Positions 11,937-25,977 of a DNA stretch of 64,000 nucleotides are shown piece by piece. The translations under genes and the position numbers were made by a program. How positions within the stretch are numbered: position 1 is the first letter of the stretch; the number at the start of each line of letters is the position of its first letter. This stretch comes from Strigamia acuminata (lineage: Eukaryota > Arthropoda > Chilopoda > Geophilomorpha > Linotaeniidae). Under the pieces are notes generated by a model. The model saw only the letters and a program-made list of their open reading frames with translations, made no database searches and was not told the DNA's origin. The stretch covers positions 5,398,186-5,462,185 of the forward strand of contig OX442317.1 of NCBI GenBank assembly GCA_949358305.1, read 5' to 3'.

Positions 11937-13700
11937 ATGGTAGCTATGGAATCACGGTGGTTCGGCTGCGGCATGTGGGTCCTCTGCTTCATCATCCTTG
12001 CGTCAAGTTCAACATCTGTAATTGCCAAAGAGAAGAGGTGAGTTGATAAACAAACACTACACACTAATTAACTTTCCTCTAACTCCCTGCGGTAAAGGCT
12101 AAATGAAGTTCACGTATCATAAATTTACTATTATGTCGTAATTCAACATTTTTTTTTAAAAAAAAAGTGACAAATGCTTTTTTTTACGTTCTAAATTACA
12201 TTTTCCACAACATTTTCCACAACTTTTCAAGTTTTACATTTAAAAAATAAATAAATTAGCACAAAATTAAGGAAAAAATTGAATTTTCATTGTTTTTCTA
12301 CGTTTATCTTACAAATTGGAAATGTAAATTGACAAAAAAAGCATCTTTGTATTCGTAAAACACAGCGAAACTTTATTCGCAACTGCAAAGCCAAACAAAA
12401 CAACGCATAAACCAGAGTAAACATTATAAAAAGAAACCCATGAAAAACGAGGCGTAATTTCGATTCCAAATTGATCTACTTTGACCGATAATCCCCGCAC
12501 CCAAACCAACCATATTTTTTGTCAAAAATCCCCACACACACAAACAAAATAATCTTTCTCGAAACCTCCACGCCGAAAATCCACCTGCAAATGCAAATGC
12601 TGTCATTTTGCAAGTTATGTATCGCTGCTGGATCCACGCACGATGCACTCGTGTGGTCGTAAGCAGATTACCTGGATCCTTCCCTTCTCCCGATTATATT
12701 TTCTAGACTAATCCTATTGACGCACTTCCCAAAGTCGCCTGCCGTCAACATCCATCGACAGACCGACCGACCGCGAGTTCGTTCGAAACCAAAGCCTCAT
12801 TAAACAACGTGCAATCTTAATGACCCACTCCAAACCTTTTATTTTATTAAACAATTCCATTTTCTCGTTGCAGGCAAACTCGAGCAGTCGTCGAAGTGGA
12901 CAATCCCGACGAAGCCATTTCAGTCCTGTCTAATCTCGTGCAGAATCTGCTCCAAGCATCATCTATGGAACAGTTAGTCCAATTTATATTATTCAACCCA
13001 ATAAGTCGGGGCCATCTGGACACAACTGCGCCAATAACAATAACAACTCCTTAATTTGTCGCCAGGGTTTTCATTTCCTCCCTTTTTTCATCATTTTGCT
13101 CTCCAACTTCTTAATTTTCTGGTGGAGAATTAAGTGAAGGGTCATCGAGGCATTTAATCATCGATAATTTAATGATATTAATATTGGGAAAGGCGGGGGA
13201 GAAGTGAAGTTGGTTGCTAGTGACCACAGGTGTGATGAGCTCTCGAGTCACCCTCAGGTGTATGATTGGATGATTCGTGCATGACTTGTGGTCGAGCGAG
13301 AGCACGTTTCACACCAATAATCACGCGTGTCATTAATTATCTGATGTTTGAGGACACTCGAGTTGTCTCTGCAATTAGTTTGAATATCAAATTAGGCGTT
13401 AATAAATGGGATATAAGTTGTTCGAAATATGTCGAGCCGATTTAACCGAATGTTTATAATTCAATTTTCGTGTGGGGAATTTAATTTCGCTGTATCGCGG
13501 CTCAGTTGGACGAACCTTTTGAATGTTCAGCCAAGCGTGTGCCATAACTCTCTCGTTTCTCGCATGACAGTGACAAGCGTAACTTGGATTTGGGCTTCTC
13601 GCGGGGTTTCTCCGGCAGCCAAGCAGCTAAACATCTCATGGGTCTGGCCGCCGCCAATTTCGCTGGAGGTCCGGGACGACGAAAACGGAGTGAGGAATAA
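11937..13700 (+). CDS. Dh31: Diuretic hormone 31 (calcitonin-like) precursor
   Basis: Three coding exons (11937-12037, 12874-12972, 13571-13700) give 109 residues. Residues 5-30 contain a hydrophobic signal peptide ending near IAKEKR. A propeptide follows, with acidic and Leu-rich segments. After a Lys-Arg site comes a 31-residue peptide starting [20 protein letters not shown] and ending ANFAGGP. The next residues, GRRKR, supply the amidation glycine and the dibasic cleavage site. This matches insect DH31, which signals through a calcitonin-receptor-like GPCR to raise cAMP in Malpighian tubules and gut. The first exon begins exactly at a splice acceptor, so an untranslated upstream exon is expected. 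The large introns (836 and 598 bp) contrast with the short introns of neighbouring housekeeping genes and could hold alternative exons, though I saw none. Confidence 0.93.
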
Positions 13701-15134
13701 CGGATACAACTTTATCTACATATAAAAGTAAATAATTAGCATCGGATTACGTCGAGTTTCATTCGTTTCGCGTCATTTTTGAGTAATCTCGAGCGAATAA
13801 ATGCGATTTTTCACAAATTTTATCGTTTTTCTCCGACGCCATTTGCACTTGTTGCACTTATATGACGCATTAGCACAATGGCGCCGAATTAAAGGCACCC
13901 GTGGCTTACGTTAACAAATTTTCTTTTTTCTTTTTCATCTAGTTCCTTCCGAGGTTTTTCTCCTGCGTCGTTTGTACATAACCTATGCATTATTCTTTTC
14001 CTTGTGTGGGCTTTGGATTATTTCTATTTATTTAAATTAAAAATAATAAAATAAAAAAAATAAACCAAAAAAAAAGAAATAATGAATTTAATCTAATTTT
14101 GTGTAGCAAAGCCGCTGTACTTAATAATATCTATTAAATACCTGTGATTTCGTTGTATTCAGTCTGTTTTCACGTGTTGAATGCAGTCGTTATTAATTTT
14201 TTTTTAATTTTTAATTTTATTTTCAAACCTGTCATCAGATAAAGAATAAAATTATTTGATCAAATCACGTCTCGATTGCTCCTTTCATGAATAAGGTACA
14301 TGAAAACTTTTTTATGATTCAAAAAGGTCACTACCGGCATTAACGTGCTTGATAAAATCGTAAAACTCGAGTGACACCTACGTGCCAATCATAAAACCCG
14401 GTTCCTTTAGCTTCCACGGATGCAAATAGCAAAATGGCAAGTTTTGGCTGCGCTTTGCTTCGACAACATTTCTTTTACACCTGCGCACAAAGCAAAACGT
14501 TATTTCCACTGAACGAGTGCAATAAAACGAATACAAAAGACTTAAGAAGGCTTAAAAAAAGACGAAATGACAGAAAGCAGTCGTGAAACACCAATAATAC
14601 CCTTTTATACGCCCCAATTTCTATTTCCACTCAACTCCATCTTCCATACACTCACACCAAACGAAAATTACTTTCATTCACTCGATTTAATACAAAGGCC
14701 TTTCAAAATTAAACTTCAAGCGTTAATTAAAACCTGATACACTTGGGATTTGCAAAATTCCTAAATATTTCACGTTTAATCTTCCACAAAACAAAAAAGT
14801 AGCCGTCACTTTCTCGCTTTTATTAATAAATAAATAAATAAATAAATAAAACGTAACCAATTTTGTTTTATTCATTTATAAAATCAGATCTCATTCCTGT
14901 TGCCAAGCAACAAGCGAGCTTTAAAAAAAAAACTAAAGATATATAATTTATGAATAGACCCCCGCCATGAAAACAACTATTTTCTTTCTGGTGTCTTGGG
15001 GTTCGGGTTAGAAGCAAACTTTCGCTCCTCAATCAATTTCAATTATTCAATTTCGCAATAAAACATTCGTTCCGCCATCCCGGTCTAACGGGCCGATTAA
15101 TTAGACATAAAACATAAAAATTCCATCCGATTAA
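13701..15134. other. Intergenic / 3' flanks of DH31 and thymidylate synthase
   Basis: The DH31 3' UTR with AATAAA-type signals (about 14050 and 14245) is followed by AT-rich sequence containing a TAAA microsatellite at about 14823-14850. No additional gene is supported. Confidence 0.5.
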
Positions 15135-16339
<1,205 letters not shown>

Positions 16340-16940
16340 TTTCCGCAATAAACGGTTGATTCACGAAAAACTTAACGACGGGAAGCGATAAATGTGGATC
16401 GTGTGACACCGTTATCATCAAAATTGGCGCCAAGCGGATGTTTTGAGTTCACGACTGTATCAATCTATCGCGAATTCAAGTTGGGAGTGACGGGAAATAA
16501 CTTGATACGACAGCGGATGGTAGTTGATTGTTAATAACTAATTTTATTTAAAACATACAACATTTTATACATATATGTAAAAAACAATGCGCTCGTTCCT
16601 GATTGCAGACGTTACAATACGAAGGTGAAACGTTGATAGATTCGTTTAGTCTGGTATTTCAGTTACAACATTCACTTCAAAATTTAAAAAAATGTAATTA
16701 AACATTAATCTTAAACCATTCATTACCGACATTTAAAAATTCGTGTATTTAAGAAAAAAACTAATAAAAAAAATCATTAAAAACCAAATTTATTTACCGA
16801 TACTTGAATTCCTAGCGTTAGAAATTAGAACTACATATTCCTTGTGTGAACCCCGTATCGCCAATTTCCGTTTTCCTGACCGAGGCCTAACTCGTGGTTT
16901 AGTAGACCTGGAAGTAAAGAAAAGTCACTGAAAAGTCACC

Positions 16941-17611
<671 letters not shown>

Positions 17612-17763
17612 ATTTTCAATTTGTATTGTGAAAATTGTAGGAGATGAATAAAAAAAAATTAAAATGATGTTCCTAGTACATTACTGCTTTTAATTGATAC
17701 GCTACATGATGTAATTTGATTAATTTTCTACAATATTTTACATAGTAATACGCAAGTGTCGTT

Positions 17764-18036
17764 TTATTTCTCGTTCTTCCATGCCGGTCCGGTTTGGAAG
17801 TTGAGGACTCCAGTTTCGCGACCCACGAAACAACTTCCGACGAAAAGCGCAAAAGTTACGCCGAGAATCACGTTGTTCTTCATTTGTGTCGCGTTGTTTG
17901 CCTTTTCCCACGAACCCGATGGCACGGGCATATCGTCCATAGTCGTAGGCTTAAAATCCTTGACTTCGTACGAGGTGGAGCGCGATGGATTGCGGCGAAT
18001 TAAAGGCACCAAGCGTTGCAAAATACGAGCCTGCAT
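17764..18036 (-). CDS. Small mitochondrial inner-membrane protein, prag01/COX7B-like
   Basis: A single-exon 90-residue protein. The N-terminus is basic and amphipathic (MQARILQRLVPLIRRNPSRS), like a mitochondrial presequence. The middle motif DDMPVPSGSWEKA is followed by one membrane segment, VILGVTFALFVGSCFVG, and a short C-terminal tail. I associate the D-PVP-GSW motif plus one helix with the insect Deltameth_res/prag01 family, thought to be a small cytochrome c oxidase subunit. That assignment is from memory of the family pattern. A CTGCGCAAGCGCAG near-palindrome lies about 140 bp upstream. Confidence 0.65.
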   Translation of the reverse strand: MQARILQRLVPLIRRNPSRSTSYEVKDFKPTTMDDMPVPSGSWEKANNATQMKNNVILGVTFALFVGSCFVGRETGVLNFQTGPAWKNEK

Positions 18037-18172
18037 GGTTGATTTGATGAATGTAGTGTCTGTATGTATATTTCAATGAAAAATTAGAAAATTATCGCTT
18101 CAAATTTGGTATAAACTCACGAAAAATGATGCAGGAATATGAAAATATCAAGCGAACAAGGTGACACAAACA

Positions 18173-18186
18173 CTGCGCAAGCGCAG
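18173..18186. promoter_or_regulatory. NRF-1/Ewg-like near-palindrome
   Basis: CTGCGCAAGCGCAG lies upstream of the mitochondrial small-protein gene. It resembles the NRF-1 (erect wing in flies) consensus, which in animals favours nuclear genes for mitochondria. Binding is inferred. Confidence 0.4.
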
Positions 18187-18355
18187 CATACGGGTATGAG
18201 AATGTGCTGTCGTCTGGTCTTCACAAGTGGAGTAGAAAACGATTTTCGAGATGGTGGGTGAATTACATAACAAAACTACCATAGGGAAAAAAATGGCAGT
18301 ATCGAAAACCCGAAGGAATTAAAATAGCTTCAAATAGATTGCATTTAACCGCGGT

Positions 18356-18770
18356 TTGTGGTATTTTATTTTGCTTGGAAATGCAATTTTCGGCTAAAAT
18401 GGGGCAATTCCGTCTTTTCCAATACATATTGGTTTTATGATTGTAAAATTAGTCTCGATTGAAAAATTGTTATTGTAAATAAAGCACATTTATTATGAGA
18501 TTTATTTTTATTTTTTTGTTTTTTGTGTTAATTTTTTGTGTCAAAGTGAGTTAAATGAAAAATAAAATATTAAAAGTGTCATATAATTGTACTTTTTTTT
18601 TCGTTTAAACATGGTATTTTATTTTGCTTGAAAATATAAATTTCGGCTAGAATGGGGCAATTCCGTCTTTTCCAATACATATTGGTTTTATGATAAGAGA
18701 ATTAGTCTCGATTGAAAAATTGTAAATAAAGCACATTTATTGTGAGATTTATTTTTATTTTTTGTTTGAT
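18356..18770. repeat. Two copies of a ~150-bp segment
   Basis: The segment running from GGTATTTTATTTTGCTTG through GGGGCAATTCCGTCTTTTCC to a GATTTATTTTTATTTTT tail is present at about 18356-18512 and again at about 18610-18770 with small differences. The copy spacing is about 253 bp. Neither copy codes. Confidence 0.75.
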
Positions 18771-19269
18771 GTGTATTTTAGAGCAAAGAAAATTATTAAA
18801 AGTGTATTACATCGTCCAAATACAAAATGTTGAACTGAACTGTTGATTAAAAAAATAAAATAAAAAAACATACCTCGATTTGTCATTTATGTGCGAAATG
18901 TTGAATTTGAACTGCTGATAATAACGTATTCGATTTATCGTTTACGTTTACCGATCTGCTTCTAAAGCTTTTCGTTTTCCAATCAACGAGCTTGACAACG
19001 ATACGGTAATGTGCTAATAACTATCGGCAAGTCAATAGACAAATGGACCATAATTGCAATCGATTCACCTAATAAAAGATATTTGAATAAGTATTAAAGT
19101 CACCAGTTTGGATTTACAATATTTACCGGAGCAGTACACTTTTTTGACCGATATGGATGTTACGTACACCCGCTGGCAATTATCACATGGGTACGGAGAA
19201 CGGCCGCAATTTGTATGTCAGTTACATTCGGTTGCGCTCTGAAAAGTACATACGTATCGCTAACAAAAT

Positions 19270-21410
19270 CTACGAAATCTGCACAGTAAATAAAAAAAAA
19301 CGTATCCGAATTTATTGCACACATTCAAAATCTGTTTGAATCTAACCTGTGAGTCAAAAAAACGTATCCGAATTTAATGCCCTCGTGAAAACCGATTGAA
19401 TCTGAAATAAAGATCTAAAAAACAAATAAGAATTTATTTCCCACGCACAAAACCTATGTTTACAACTAAACTATGAGTCCGAAAAAACGTGTACGAAAAC
19501 CTTGTTAAAACAATTGAAAATTCATCATTCGTGTCCGAATTTATGGCCCGAGTGCAAAACTTGTTGAAACTCAACTGCAAATCCACAAAGCGTAGCCGAA
19601 ATCATGGCACATGAGTAAAATAACCTAAAAATTCACTGTAGATTCAATAAACGTAATCAGAATTTATTGCCCACATTCAAAATCAGTTTGAATATAAACC
19701 GTGAGTTCAAAAATGCATCAAACGTATCGCCCTTTGTGCTAAACTTGTTGAAATCCACTGCAAATCAACAAAACGCAACCGAATTTATCGCCTACCGTTC
19801 AAAAGTTGTTGAAACTCCACTGCAAACCCAAAAAAAGCATTCGAATATATCGGCCCACAGTGTAAAACTGGTTGAAACTTCACTGCAAATCCATAAAACA
19901 CATACGAATTTATCGCCCACAGTGCAAAACTTGTTGAAACTACACAGCAAAACCAATAAATGCATCGGAATTTATCGCCCACTGTGCAAAACTTGTTGAA
20001 ACTCAACTACAAATTCATAAAATGCATCCCAATTTACGCCCACTGTGCAAAACTTGTTGAAACTCAACTACAAATTCATAAAATGCATCCCAATTTATCG
20101 CCCACCGTGCAAAACTTGTTGAAACTCAACTGCAAATTCATAAAATGCATCCCAATTTATCGCCCACCGTGCGAAACTTGTTGAAACTCAACTGCAAATT
20201 CATAAAATGCATCCGAATTTTTCAGCCAAGTTGCAAAACTTGTTGAAACTCAACTGCAAATTCATAAAATGCATCCCAATTTATCAGCCAAGTTGCGAAA
20301 CTTGTTAAAACTCAACTGCAAATTCATAAAATGCAACCCAATTTATCGCCCACCGTTCAAAACTTGTTGAAACTCAACTGCAAATTCATAAAATGCATCC
20401 GAATTTATCGGCCAAGTTGCAAAACTTGCTGAAACTCAACTGCAAATTCATAAAATGCAACCCAATTTATCGCCCACCGTTCAAAACTTGTTGAAACTCA
20501 ACTGCAAATTCATAAAATGCATCCCAATTTATCAGCCAAGTTGCGAAACTTGTTAAAACTCAACTGCAAATTCATAAAATGCAACCCAATTTATCGCCCA
20601 CCGTGCAAAACTTGTTGAAACTCAACTGCAAATTCATAAAATGCAACCCAATTTATCGCCCACCGTTCAAAACTTGTTGAAACTCAACTGCAAATTCATA
20701 AAATGCAACCCAATTTATCGCCCACCGTTCAAAACTTGTTGAAACTCAACTGCAAATTCATAAAATGCAACCCAATTTATCGCCCACCGTTCAAAACTTG
20801 TTGAAACTCAACTGCAAATTCATAAAATGCATCCCAATTTATCGCCCACCGTGCAAAACTTGTTGAAACTCAACTGCAAATTCATAAAATGCAACCCAAT
20901 TTATCGCCCACCGTTCAAAACTTGTTGAAACTCAACTGCAAATTCATAAAATGCAACCCAATTTATCGCCCACCGTTCAAAACTTGTTGAAACTCAACTG
21001 CAAATTCATAAAATGCATCCGAATTTATCGGCCAAGTTGCAAAACTTGCTGAAACTCAACTGCAAATTCATAAAATGCATCCGAATTTACGCCTTTTATG
21101 CAAAACAAGCTTCAATCTGTACAATAAATTTAAAAAAGCATCCGAATTTATCGCTTACCTTGCTAAACTTGTTTGAACTTCACTGCAAATCCACAAAACA
21201 CATCCGTGCTATACTTGTTGGCATTTCACTGCAAACCCACTAAACACATCCGATTTTATCGCCTACCGTACTAAACTTGTTGAAACTCAACTGCAAATTC
21301 ATAAAATGCATCCGAATTTATCGTAGTATAAAACTAGCTAAAATTCCACTGTAGATTCAGTAGACGTATCCGAAATTATCGCCCACCGTGGAAAACACGT
21401 TGAAACTGAA
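19270..21410. repeat. 62-bp satellite/minisatellite array
   Basis: From about 19.98 to 21.08 kb the unit is nearly perfect with a 62-bp period. It contains CATAAAATGCATCCCAATTT, ATCGCCCACCGTGCAAAACT and TGTTGAAACTCAACTGCAAA in that order. Two monomer variants (CACCGT... and GGCCAAGTT...) alternate irregularly. The array decays at both ends into diverged copies reaching about 19270 and 21410, as expected when unequal exchange homogenises the centre. Open frames in it are not genes. Confidence 0.9.
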
Positions 21411-21482
21411 CGGTGAGTGAACATAATCATTCATAACGTATTGCATTCCTTTCATGGGCGATAATTTGGGTCTTTTTCAAAG

Positions 21483-21652
21483 CATAATCACCAAAGACAA
21501 ATTGTAACTCCTAATTAATCGCAACTTGGATTCATAGATGGCGCCACTGTTTTCCTATCGCCAAAAGCATAATCACCGAAGACAAATTGTAACTCCTAAT
21601 TAATAGCAATTTGGGTACATAGATGGCGCCACCGTTTTTTTATCGCAAAATG
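21483..21652. repeat. 85-bp tandem duplication
   Basis: Two adjacent copies start at 21483 and 21568 with CATAATCACC. Each contains GACAAATTGTAACTCCTAAT and TAGATGGCGCCAC. A few substitutions separate them. Confidence 0.75.
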
Positions 21653-22009
21653 TCTCTGGTCGCTGCTGCCATCTAGAGACAACTGACCGAAACAATACAG
21701 TAATGAATACCATAATAACACCAGGAAAAAAAAGAAATGGCAGTATCGAAAACCCGAAGGAATTAAAATAGCTTCAAATAGATAGACGAATTGGCAGAAT
21801 TTCGATTTAAAAAATTTGTTTCGTCACTCAAATTGACAACGAGATAAATTAAAATTTTTTTTCATCAAATTAAAATTTAAAAAAAGACAAGATAAGCTTT
21901 ATTAATTGGTTTATTGACCCGCCCATCCATCATTGCGCCTGACTTCCGGTCGTCGTGTCGACTAGATGTGAGAAAACAACACTTGTTAGCTCATCAAATC
22001 GCTCAAAAC

Positions 22010-22643
22010 ATGAGTGATTTTGCATGGAGTTTGAAAAACGGTGATTTAGAACAAGTGAAGGACTTTGTAGAACGGCAGGTAAAGTAATGAAAAAAACAAA
22101 AGCCGAGGCAAAAAAACAGACGCAAGTTTGGCGAGCGAGAGAGGGCGGCGAAAATGGTGGAAAAGTTCAAATTTAAAAAAGGAAATGAAAGATTAAACTC
22201 AATTTAACATTTGCAAATTGTTCCAGCTCGTCGACATAAACAAAGAGATCGATGGACGACCGCCACTCCACTACGCTGCAGATTACGGCCAAAAGGAAGT
22301 GATTCAATATCTGATCGAAAAGGGAGCCGACCTCAACGTATAAAATTAAAAATAAATAAAATTTAAACTAAAAATTAACCGAAAAAAATTATTTTTCCAA
22401 ACTTGCAGTCAAAAGATAAACACGGCATCAGTGCTTTGTTAGCTGCTATTTGGGAAGGACACACGGATTGTGTTCGTTTACTGCTCCAAAAGGTAATTGT
22501 GTCAGAATAAAAATAGAAAATGAAATCCCGATCCCTGAAAAATCGTTTTATTTTAGGGCGCGAATAAACAGGGAACGACTCCCGATGGATCTTCCTACTA
22601 CGAAGCAGCGGAGAAAGACGAAATTAAAGTCTTATTAAAATAA
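22010..22643 (+). CDS. Mtpn: Myotrophin (V-1), ankyrin-repeat capping protein inhibitor
   Basis: A small ankyrin protein known in other animals to bind actin capping protein and stop it capping barbed ends. Four exons (22010-22078, 22227-22337, 22409-22492, 22557-22643) give 116 residues, close to the vertebrate 118. It opens [20 protein letters not shown]. The ankyrin repeats include [20 protein letters not shown] and [22 protein letters not shown], and it ends EIKVLLK. Introns 2-4 fall at equivalent points between ankyrin repeats. Confidence 0.95.
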
Positions 22644-23638
22644 TACAAATTTCATTTCGGTCTTTTTTTTCTCTTTATTATTTTAATTTTGTATAAGGTT
22701 GAATGGGCAATTTTTTGTAACTATAATGAATGAATCAAATTTATATATCCTCATAAATGCGTCCACCATTTGTGGCCTTGTTGACGACGTGAAATGCAAG
22801 ACATGAGAGAAAAAAAAACAAAATAACTAAATAAATCGTTTTCTATATCATATTTGAAATTTTTATTTCTCTAACCGACCAGCTGTGGACACATGACAAA
22901 AGTTTTTTTTATTATTATTATTATTTTGTACAAGAAATAGTTTATACATCCTATTTGAAAAAAAAAAAAAAAAAAAAAACGAAAAAGAAATGCAGTTAAG
23001 TAGAGAAACCCATCCTGAGACCCCCCCTACACCTCGCATCCGCCCTTCAACATCCCCAACACATGCACTTGTTAGACAAACGGACAAAGAAATTAAGAAT
23101 TAAAAATGGCATCCAAATGAGGACTAGATAGTTAAATGGAAAGGTTGAGGGCGGTGTTCAAACAGCAATGACTCGCGAGCCCACCCATGCTCAAGAAATG
23201 TTCAGTTTCAAAGAGGAAAGCGACTGTAAAAGACGAAAGGCCAACGACATGAAAAACCACCAGACACGTCGCGCCCAAACCGACCAGCGCATCAGCAAGC
23301 GACAAGCAATTACGATTTTAAATAGGGTCCATATACGGTGTGCCCACAACATCCTGCAAATATTCAATTTTTTAAATTAGTCTTATTATTATTTTCCTTT
23401 TTATTTTCAATCCTGCCACTTTTCTTCTTTATTTTCCACTTGTCATGAATTGCGTCATGAACTCACATCTGGCTGCTTAATTGAGTTCAATTAAAATTAA
23501 ACGTTTCTATTTATTTATTTTTTAAAAAAATAAATAAATAAAACAATAAATAAATTCGTATTATTTCGGATTTTTGTGTTTTTTGGTTTTTGTCGAGCAA
23601 TAAATGAAAAAAAACGACAGGATTTGTGCAGTTTGTTT
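22644..23638. other. Convergent 3' flanks of myotrophin and fatty acyl-CoA reductase
   Basis: AT-rich sequence with a 20-plus A run near 22960 and an ATT microsatellite near 22910. An open frame at 23168-23380 (+) has no splice context or recognisable similarity and is not called. Probably untranslated regions of the two convergent genes. Confidence 0.45.
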
Positions 23639-25977
23639 TCACCTTTTAAGGTGAGTGCGAGCAGTTGGCAATGAGGATAAATCTTCCTTGAGTAGAAATA
23701 CCTTACAACCTAAACAATAATTATCCAAGTATTCTGGCCACGGAACATCCCGCACATTGAAGTAGAAAATCTATCACAAAAAACAAATCAAAAACAATTC
23801 CAACCACCCATTTACTTTAATTACGTTCTTGTCTTGAGGTTCCAGTTTGTTCCATAATATCTGTGTGTTGTCATTCGCGAAATTCCACTGATGAGTAGTA
23901 AAATACTCCAATCGGCTCATCGCACAACTCACTTTTTTATGCATAGACACCAAACTTAAAAACAAAAAATTAAAATTAAAATAAATTCAAAAAACTAATC
24001 AAACAAAATCAAAATTACTCCGTTTTTCTTCCCATAAGTCGCGCGATGCCGTCGGTAAAGTAAGCGGGAATATAATGATCCAACACTTCATCCACGACAT
24101 GCAAAAAGCGATTACTCCTGAAGTCGCATTTCGGATACCACATTACCCTGTTCAAGGGATACTTCATGAACGCGGGGAAACAATAGCGATGAATATCGTT
24201 CCACGTCAGTTTATTCAAACTGCCCGACGTGCAGTTGTAAACCTGCATTTGGTTGGCCCTGTGCGTCGCCGTGTGCCACGCAACGGCCAGCATAAGATTT
24301 ATGGGAATATCGACTGGGATTAAATCCGCTACATTTTCTCGGTAACAGTACACGCTGCGCACAACTCCTTTGCCCACCTACAAAAACAATTAAACATTTT
24401 TAATTGCAAAGAAGCATTAATAAACCGTTCGAATTACTCCGAAAAGTAATTTGAGCGATTTCCAATGATTCTAGTTCAACGTGCTTCCCTGGAAAGCTTC
24501 AATGAATGCATCGAGTGGGTGTTGTTTCCCATTGCATCATTTCCGGTTTGAAACCAAACCCTTGTTTTTGGACAAAAGCAAAAATTGTTTGCGTAAACAG
24601 TTTGCAGGCATTGACGCAATCCAGGTTTTGAAATTATTCAACAACAACACGTCGTGTTTGTACAGTAATTATCGGCCAACTTACTGCAACTACGAGGCCC
24701 GTAGGTCCATTGTAGTTATCGATCCAACCCTAAAAAGAAATGTAAATAAATAAATTTGTTTTTAAAAAAAATATGTAGATTTTGTGAACGAACAGGAATG
24801 GGTTCTTTCCACGCGGCAGTGACAATGGAAGGGCGTACAATTGCCACCGGTAAGTTGCCACCTTCTTCGACTAAAACATATTCCGCCAAGGCTTTGGTGT
24901 AGGTGTAGGTGTTTGGTCGTTCGCCCAACAAGGCCGGTGTGACACACTTGACCATGTCATCATTCATCCACCTGAAATCAATGAAAATTGCAACATAAAA
25001 AAATATTTTTTTGCATTTCCTGTTGAACATAAATTAAATAAACCACAAAAAAATAATAATAAATAAAAAAAAAATGGTTTTTTTTGTTGATTTTATTTTC
25101 TATTCAACATTACGTACTCGAGAGCATCGATTAACTTCTGCGGATGAGTATTTGGACGATAAACAATTTCGTCTATGTCCGTTCTGTCACAATTAGCGTA
25201 AGCCGTTGATACGTGGACTAGGGACTGGCGATAAAAACAAAAAAATAATTGAAATATCGTGAAAAATCATCAATTTTTTCGTTACTTACAACGAGGTTTT
25301 TCATTTTATGACATAACTCCATCAAACGTCTAGTTCCTAATACATTCATTTGCACAGACACACTGAAAAGAAAAATGGAGATTTATTTGCATTAAAAATT
25401 GAAGAAAAAAATTAGTTTTGACAACATACTTGAGCGGTTCGTCAAACTTGACGGTAGCAGCTGAATGAAACACGACAGAAACATTATCAATAAGAAGTTG
25501 AGTGTCGGCTGAACTCAGACCCAATTGAGGCTGCGAAATATCGCCGCATATCGGAACCAATTTCGATATCACTTCGGGTTGTTCACGCTTCACTCCTTCA
25601 AACAACTATCAAACCCAAAAGGAAAAACGAAAAAGCATAAAAACATTTATTTCTCAACAATAAGTGCGCCAATAATGCCCAATCAAATACAATCGGAATT
25701 AGGCTTGCGATTTAGTGCTAATTTTTGCAAAAAATGCAAAAATTCGCACTTTTACCACAATTACCTTAGTCAAAATAAGATGATCGAGACGTTGACGGAC
25801 ATCTTGTCCCTTCTTAGGCCTCATCAAGAGGTACACATTGCGCACGTTAGGACAACATCTGAGTAATTTCTCCACGAGAACTTTACCCATGAAGCCGGTT
25901 GAACCGGTGATGAGCACATTTCTGTCTCGGTAAAATTCGATGATGGGACTCGTCGATGTCGACGCGGAATCGGCCAT
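23639..25977 (-). CDS. Fatty acyl-CoA reductase
   Basis: Reduces long-chain acyl-CoA to fatty alcohol for cuticular wax, hydrocarbon or pheromone synthesis; family members sit on ER or peroxisome. Nine exons fit: 25977-25765, 25605-25430, 25362-25290, 25224-25118, 24971-24794, 24729-24685, 24377-24019, 23954-23816 and 23770-23639, giving 473 residues. The NADPH-binding motif TGSTGFMG is at about 23-30. Next come [14 protein letters not shown], the active-site tyrosine context [31 protein letters not shown], then the Sterile (FAR_C) domain with WNFANDNT. It ends at [10 protein letters not shown]. Insect genomes hold many paralogues, so the substrate cannot be predicted. The 307-bp intron between exons 6 and 7 is the longest. 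Confidence 0.92.

Larger units (their letters stand above)
18291..21783. mobile_element. 3.4-kb block flanked by 49-bp identical direct repeats
   Basis: The 49-bp sequence beginning AAATGGCAGTATCGAAAACC occurs identically at 18291-18339 and 21735-21783. Between the copies are a dispersed duplication of about 150 bp (18356-18512 and 18610-18770), the 62-bp satellite (19.3-21.4 kb) and an 85-bp tandem duplication (21.48-21.65 kb). No transposase or other protein is visible. It could be a non-autonomous element carrying a satellite, or a recombination product. It lies between the promoters of the mitochondrial protein gene and myotrophin. Confidence 0.5.

Noticed and set aside
19667-21243. Several open frames of 70-110 residues
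   Set aside because: All fall in the 62-bp satellite and mirror its period. The unit length is not a multiple of three, so frames shift and close at intervals.
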